17,346 nt of DNA, from positions 1 through 17,346 of the forward strand of contig DMAW01000071.1 in NCBI GenBank assembly GCA_003446375.1. Direction: 5' to 3'. Source of the DNA: Eubacteriaceae bacterium. GTDB lineage: Bacteria; Bacillota; Clostridia; Eubacteriales; Alkalibacteraceae. This document shows positions 12,812 through 17,346 of this stretch, in pieces. Below the pieces are notes generated by a model. It saw only the letters and a program-made list of their open reading frames with translations, was not told the DNA's origin and ran no database searches. Each line of letters begins with the position of its first letter. Position 1 is the first letter of the stretch. A program made the position numbers and the translations under genes.

Positions 12812-14719
12812 ATGTCACAAAGCAATAAATACGGCGCGGAACAGATCCAAGTTTTAGAGGGTCTGGAAGCAGTTAGAAAAAGACCGGGAATGTATATAGG
12901 AAGCACTGGTACCAGAGGGCTTCATCATCTTGTATATGAGATAGTCGATAATAGTATAGACGAAGCGTTACAAGGACATTGCGATAACATAAAGGTTACT
13001 ATCAACAAGGATGATTCTATAACTGTTGTGGATAATGGAAGGGGCATACCTACAGGATTACACCCTAAATTGAAAAAATCAGCAGTTGAAGTAGCGCTTA
13101 CAATGCTGCATGCCGGCGGAAAGTTTGGTGGCGGAGGGTACAAAGTATCAGGAGGCCTACATGGAGTAGGAGTTTCAGTGGTAAACGCTCTTTCAGAAAA
13201 CCTTATCGTTGAAGTTAAGCAAAATGGGCATATATATCAACAAAGTTATAAAAGAGGGAAGCCGCAATCGGAACTAAAGGTAGTAGGTGATACGAATAGA
13301 ACAGGCACATCTATAACTTTTAAACCGGATCATGAGATTTTTGAAGACTTAGAGTATGATTTTGAAATATTGGAACATAGGCTTAGAGAACTCGCTTTTC
13401 TTAACAAAGGGATATCAATAACATTAAAAGACGAAAGAGAAGAAAAAAGGACGGAAAAATATTGCTATGATGGAGGAATAGTATCCTTTGTAGATTATTT
13501 AAACAAGAATAAAGATGCCCTCCACGATCAGGTAATAGGTTTTGAAAAGATTAAAGATGAAATTATAGTGGATATAGCAATGCAGTATACAGACAACTAC
13601 AGTGAAAATATATATGCATTTGCTAATAACATAAATACAACTGAAGGCGGAACTCATTTAAATGGATTCAAGTCGGCTTTGACCAGAACAATAAACACCT
13701 ACGCTAAAAAATACAATTATTTAAAAGCAAGCGACAAAAACCTGTCGGGAGAAGATGTAAGGGAAGGTCTTACCGCAATCATAAGTGTAAAAATAACAGA
13801 TCCCCAATTTGAAGGTCAGACAAAGACAAAGCTTGGAAATACTGAGGTAAAGGGTATAGTAGAGAGTATAGTAAATGATAATTTCTATGCATTTTTAGAA
13901 GAAAATCCAAGCGTAGCTAAAATAGTCATCGAAAAAGCGCTTACCGCCGCAAGAGCTAGACAGGCTGCGAGAAAAGCAAGAGAGCTTACTAGAAGAAAAA
14001 GTGTCTTAGACAATACGGCCTTACCAGGCAAGCTTGCAGATTGTAGGGAAAAAGATCCTGCATTATCTGAAATATATATAGTTGAAGGTGACTCTGCCGG
14101 AGGATCGGCAAAACAAGGAAGAGATCCAAAAACTCAAGCAATTCTCCCTTTAAGGGGCAAAATACTTAATGTAGAAAAAGCAAGATTAGACAGAATATTA
14201 AATACAGAAACCATAAGATCCATGATAACAGCCTTTGGAAGCGGAATAGGCGATGACTTTGACAGATCGTCAGCGAGATATCATAAAATTATTATAATGA
14301 CAGATGCAGATGTTGATGGAGCTCACATAAGGACTTTGCTTCTTACATTTTTCTATCGATATATGAGAGGGTTGATTGAAGAAGGTTTTGTATATATAGC
14401 ACAGCCTCCTTTATATAAAGTTCAAAAGGGAAAAAGAATAGAATATGCTTATTCTGATAAAGAATTGAATAAATTAATGGATGAAATGGGCAGAGACGGC
14501 AACATAGGTTTGCAAAGATATAAAGGGTTGGGAGAGATGAATCCAGAACAGCTTTGGGAAACGACCATGGATCCTGAGACAAGAACTCTTTTACAGGTAT
14601 CTGTTGATGATGCTATACAGGCAGATGAAATATTTACAATATTGATGGGTGACAAGGTTCAGCCTAGAAAAGAATTTATCGAACGAAATGCGAAAAAGGT
14701 TAAAAACCTTGACATATAG
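12812..14719 (+). CDS. gyrB: DNA gyrase subunit B
   Basis: The 635-aa ATPase subunit of DNA gyrase, which introduces negative supercoils together with GyrA. The GHKL ATPase domain has catalytic E43 in YEIVDNSIDEA, VVDNGRGIP (72-80) and the ATP lid GGLHGVG (114-120). The TOPRIM domain shows EGDSAGG, PLRGKILNVEKA and metal-binding DADVDGAH, followed by QRYKGLGEMNPEQLW. The residues equivalent to E. coli D426 and K447 are unchanged, so no classical quinolone-resistance change is visible. It lacks the about 170-residue insert of enterobacterial GyrB. TGGAGG lies upstream of the ATG. The gyrA ribosome binding site overlaps its stop codon. Confidence 0.98.
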   Translation: MSQSNKYGAEQIQVLEGLEAVRKRPGMYIGSTGTRGLHHLVYEIVDNSIDEALQGHCDNIKVTINKDDSITVVDNGRGIPTGLHPKLKKSAVEVALTMLHAGGKFGGGGYKVSGGLHGVGVSVVNALSENLIVEVKQNGHIYQQSYKRGKPQSELKVVGDTNRTGTSITFKPDHEIFEDLEYDFEILEHRLRELAFLNKGISITLKDEREEKRTEKYCYDGGIVSFVDYLNKNKDALHDQVIGFEKIKDEIIVDIAMQYTDNYSENIYAFANNINTTEGGTHLNGFKSALTRTINTYAKKYNYLKASDKNLSGEDVREGLTAIISVKITDPQFEGQTKTKLGNTEVKGIVESIVNDNFYAFLEENPSVAKIVIEKALTAARARQAARKARELTRRKSVLDNTALPGKLADCREKDPALSEIYIVEGDSAGGSAKQGRDPKTQAILPLRGKILNVEKARLDRILNTETIRSMITAFGSGIGDDFDRSSARYHKIIIMTDADVDGAHIRTLLLTFFYRYMRGLIEEGFVYIAQPPLYKVQKGKRIEYAYSDKELNKLMDEMGRDGNIGLQRYKGLGEMNPEQLWETTMDPETRTLLQVSVDDAIQADEIFTILMGDKVQPRKEFIERNAKKVKNLDI

Positions 14720-14731
14720 GAGGGTATATCG

Positions 14732-17179
14732 TTGAGTGATGATTACAACAAAGTTTTACCGATAAATATTGAAGATGAAATGAAAAAGTCATATATTGAT
14801 TATGCGATGAGCGTAATTGTAGGCAGGGCCCTTCCGGATGTTAGAGATGGATTGAAGCCTGTACATAGAAGAATTCTGTTTGCCATGAATGAATTGGGAA
14901 TGACGCCGGAAAAACCTTTTAGAAAAAGTGCTAGAATCGTTGGTGACGTACTTGGTAAGTATCACCCACATGGAGATACTGCAGTATATGATGCAATGGT
15001 CAGGATGGCACAAGAATTTTCAACTAGGTATCCATTGGTATACGGACATGGAAACTTTGGTTCTATAGACGGAGATAGTGCTGCGGCAATGAGATATACT
15101 GAAGCGAAAATGAGTAAAATATCAACAGAGTTATTAAAAGACATCAACAAGGACACAGTTGATTTTACTCTGAACTTCGATGAAACACAAAAGGAACCGA
15201 TTGTTCTTCCATCTAGATATCCCAACCTTCTAGTTAACGGATCATCTGGTATTGCGGTAGGAATGGCAACCAATATACCTCCACATAACTTAAATGAAGT
15301 AATAGATGCCACTGTTCATCAAATAGAAAATCCAGAATGTCACATAGAAGAACTTATGCGACACTTGAAAGGACCTGATTTTCCTACAGGTGGAATAATA
15401 CTAGGAAAAGAAGGAATAAAATCGGCATATGAGACAGGCAGAGGCAGAATAAAGGTAAGAGCAAAGGTAAATACAGAAGAGATATCAAGTTCTAAGCAGA
15501 GAATAGTTATAACTGAAATACCCTATATGGTAAACAAATCTAAGCTAGTTGAGAAAATTGCAGATCTAGTAAAAGAGAAAAAAGTAGAAGGAATCTCTGA
15601 TATTCGAGACGAATCTGATAGAAATGGAATAAGGATAGCTATAGACTTAAAAAGAGATGTAAATGCAGAAATAATTTTAAATCAATTATATAAGCACACT
15701 CAGTTACAGGAAACTTTTGGCGTAATTTTGCTTGCTTTAGATAAAAATCAGCCCAAAATAATGAACCTAAAAGAAATTTTAGTTAAATACATAGAGCATC
15801 AAAAAGAAATAATAATAAGAAGAACGCAGTTTGACTTAAAAAAAGCTGAAGATAGAGCCCATATACTTGAAGGCTTGATTATTGCTCTTGATAATATAGA
15901 TAGGGTAATACAGATAATAAGAGGATCTAAAAACGGAGAAGAGGCAAAGACAGCATTAATTAAAGAATTTGCCTTGTCTGAAAAACAAGCACAAGCGATA
16001 CTTGACATGCGTCTTCAAAGGCTTACAGGACTTGAGAGAGAAAAGATAGAAACTGAACACAACGAATTGATGATCAAAATTACTGAATTAAAGAGAATTT
16101 TGTCAAGCGAAGAGTTGATTTTAAACGTCGTAAAAGAGGAAATGCTAGAAATAAAAGAGAAGTTTGGAGACGACAGAAGGACTGCTTTTGAAGTTGACTA
16201 TGACGATATAAGCATGGAAGACTTAATTGAAGAAGAGGACTTAGTAATCACTATGACTCATGTTGGATACGTAAAAAGAATCTCAGCAGATACGTACACG
16301 GCACAAAAAAGAGGAGGAAAAGGAATAACTGCTCTGTCCACAAGGGATAATGATTTCGTAGAGCACTTGTTCACAACGACTACTCATCACTATATATTGT
16401 TCTTTACTAATAAAGGAAAAGTATATAGGCTTAAGGCTTATGAGATACCTGATGCTTCCAGAACGGCTAGAGGAACAGCCATTGTTAATATTCTACAGCT
16501 TGAAGATGACGAAAAAGTAACTACGGTGATACCAATAAGAGAGTTTAGTGAAAATTGGTATCTTACTATGGCAACGCGCAAGGGTATCATTAAAAAGACA
16601 GATCTTAAAGAATATGATAGTTCCAGAAAGTCAGGTTTATTAGCAATAAATCTAAATGATGAAGATGAGCTGATAGCTGTTGAACTTACAGATGGATCAA
16701 AAGAAATGATAATGGGAACCAAAAAAGGATACGCCATCAGATTTTCAGAAAATGACGTGAGAGCTGTTGGAAGAACAGCTATAGGTGTTAGAGGGATATT
16801 CTTAAGAGATGATGATGAAGTAATAGGAATGGACTTGATAGATGATGAACTTTATGTTCTTACCGTATCAGAAAATGGTTACGGAAAAGTAACAAAAGCT
16901 GATGAGTACAGGATTCAAAATAGAGGCGGAAAAGGAATCCAAACCTATAAAATAACATCTAAAACCGGAGATTTAGTAGGAATAAAGGTTTGTAGGAAAG
17001 ATGAAGAAGTCATGATGATTAACAATCAAGGAATAGTAATAAGGCTGGAAGTCGGAGGGATATCAATAATGGGCAGAAGCACGCAAGGAGTAAGGCTCAT
17101 GAAATTAGATAAAACTGAAAAGATAGTGACTATAGCTGAGGTCATAAGTGAAGAAGAAATAGAAGAAATTGAAATTTAA
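14732..17179 (+). CDS. gyrA: DNA gyrase subunit A
   Basis: The 815-aa DNA-cleaving subunit of gyrase. The catalytic tyrosine is Y122 in AAAMRYTEAKM, and the winged-helix segment GKYHPHGDTAVYDAMVRMAQ carries T83 and D87 at the quinolone-determining positions. Threonine at 83 is found in susceptible Clostridia, so this looks wild type. The C-terminal wrapping domain has the GyrA box QKRGGKG (near residue 525) and later copies such as QNRGGKG. The start is TTG at 14732, with AGGAGGG (14718-14724) exactly seven bases upstream; no ATG fits. It follows gyrB by 12 bp in one transcript and ends in a strong terminator. Confidence 0.98.
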   Translation: MSDDYNKVLPINIEDEMKKSYIDYAMSVIVGRALPDVRDGLKPVHRRILFAMNELGMTPEKPFRKSARIVGDVLGKYHPHGDTAVYDAMVRMAQEFSTRYPLVYGHGNFGSIDGDSAAAMRYTEAKMSKISTELLKDINKDTVDFTLNFDETQKEPIVLPSRYPNLLVNGSSGIAVGMATNIPPHNLNEVIDATVHQIENPECHIEELMRHLKGPDFPTGGIILGKEGIKSAYETGRGRIKVRAKVNTEEISSSKQRIVITEIPYMVNKSKLVEKIADLVKEKKVEGISDIRDESDRNGIRIAIDLKRDVNAEIILNQLYKHTQLQETFGVILLALDKNQPKIMNLKEILVKYIEHQKEIIIRRTQFDLKKAEDRAHILEGLIIALDNIDRVIQIIRGSKNGEEAKTALIKEFALSEKQAQAILDMRLQRLTGLEREKIETEHNELMIKITELKRILSSEELILNVVKEEMLEIKEKFGDDRRTAFEVDYDDISMEDLIEEEDLVITMTHVGYVKRISADTYTAQKRGGKGITALSTRDNDFVEHLFTTTTHHYILFFTNKGKVYRLKAYEIPDASRTARGTAIVNILQLEDDEKVTTVIPIREFSENWYLTMATRKGIIKKTDLKEYDSSRKSGLLAINLNDEDELIAVELTDGSKEMIMGTKKGYAIRFSENDVRAVGRTAIGVRGIFLRDDDEVIGMDLIDDELYVLTVSENGYGKVTKADEYRIQNRGGKGIQTYKITSKTGDLVGIKVCRKDEEVMMINNQGIVIRLEVGGISIMGRSTQGVRLMKLDKTEKIVTIAEVISEEEIEEIEI

Positions 17180-17185
17180 AAGCAC

Positions 17186-17222
17186 ATCAAAAAAATCACA
17201 CACTTTGTGTGATTTTTTTGAT
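17186..17222 (+). terminator. Strong bidirectional rho-independent terminator after gyrA
   Basis: A perfect 17-bp inverted repeat (17186-17202 and 17206-17222) with a CTT loop. The core TCACACA/TGTGTGA is flanked by A7 and T7 runs, so it forms a stem with U-tract on either strand. It lies 7 bp after the gyrA stop codon and closes the dnaA-gyrA gene string. Confidence 0.92.
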
Positions 17223-17346
17223 TCTGGCTTACAATAGCTAAAGGATGAGAAAGTGAAAAAAGCGGCAATGCAGAGCTGGAAAGCTATGCATAAAAATAAT
17301 ATAAAAAGACAATAATATTAAAAGCTGAAACTCTTGTATTCTGTAT
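17223..17346. other. AT-rich tail with no supported gene
   Basis: The last 124 bases lie beyond the gyrA terminator. I see no tRNA, rRNA or recognisable coding start here, only AT-rich sequence and a doubtful 20-codon GTG frame. It may be the upstream region of the next gene outside the window. Confidence 0.5.

Noticed and set aside
17253..17315. A 20-codon GTG frame after the gyrA terminator with AGGATGAG upstream
   Set aside because: It is very short, has a non-ATG start, resembles no known peptide, and the ribosome binding site is weak.
1..17346. Search for CRISPR arrays, toxin-antitoxin pairs, phage genes, tRNA or rRNA genes
   Set aside because: I saw no spaced direct repeats, no such gene products in any convincing frame, and no rRNA or tRNA-like sequences. 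Apart from the IS30 element, the content is conserved housekeeping.

Overview
The window is the chromosomal replication-origin region of a low-GC Firmicute, most likely a member of the Clostridia or a related anaerobic class. The evidence is the conserved order noc-rsmG-mnmG-mnmE-jag-yidC-yidD-rnpA-rpmH / oriC / dnaA-dnaN-yaaA-recF-gyrB-gyrA, strong AT bias, GGAGG-type ribosome binding sites, and a gram-positive style bipartite origin. Genus-level placement is not possible by eye.

Left arm (about 1-7110, all minus strand). A perfect ParB binding site (parS) at the left edge is followed by a terminator. Then, read leftwards from a consensus sigma-A promoter at 7078-7106, comes a long tightly packed gene string: ribosomal protein L34, RNase P protein, YidD, YidC insertase, the RNA-binding protein Jag/KhpB, the tRNA wobble-uridine modification pair MnmE/MnmG, the 16S rRNA methyltransferase RsmG and the nucleoid-occlusion protein Noc. 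A hairpin with a U-tract between rpmH and rnpA probably lowers expression of everything downstream of L34.

Centre (7118-10205). A complete IS30-family insertion sequence (about 1.21 kb, one intact transposase) lies between the rpmH promoter and the DnaA-box cluster. It is flanked by an exact 16-bp direct repeat, which is long for this family. To its right is the upstream half of oriC, with several DnaA boxes, a 24-bp near-palindrome, the dnaA promoter and a hairpin in the dnaA leader. dnaA itself separates this from the downstream half (10016-10205). That half carries more DnaA boxes directly followed by six DnaA-trio repeats and an AT-rich stretch, the signature of the unwinding site.

Right arm (8660-17222, plus strand): dnaA, dnaN (sliding clamp), yaaA (S4 protein), recF, gyrB and gyrA, ending in a strong bidirectional terminator. 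remB (yaaB), which lies between recF and gyrB in Bacillus subtilis, is absent. All genes point away from oriC, co-directional with replication.

The genes are a conserved housekeeping set; I see no defence, toxin-antitoxin, CRISPR or other novel accessory system. The points of interest are the origin architecture (variant DnaA boxes, DnaA-trios), the IS30 insertion with its long duplication, a Noc-type protein without the usual N-terminal membrane helix, and a possible 11-codon leader peptide in front of yaaA.
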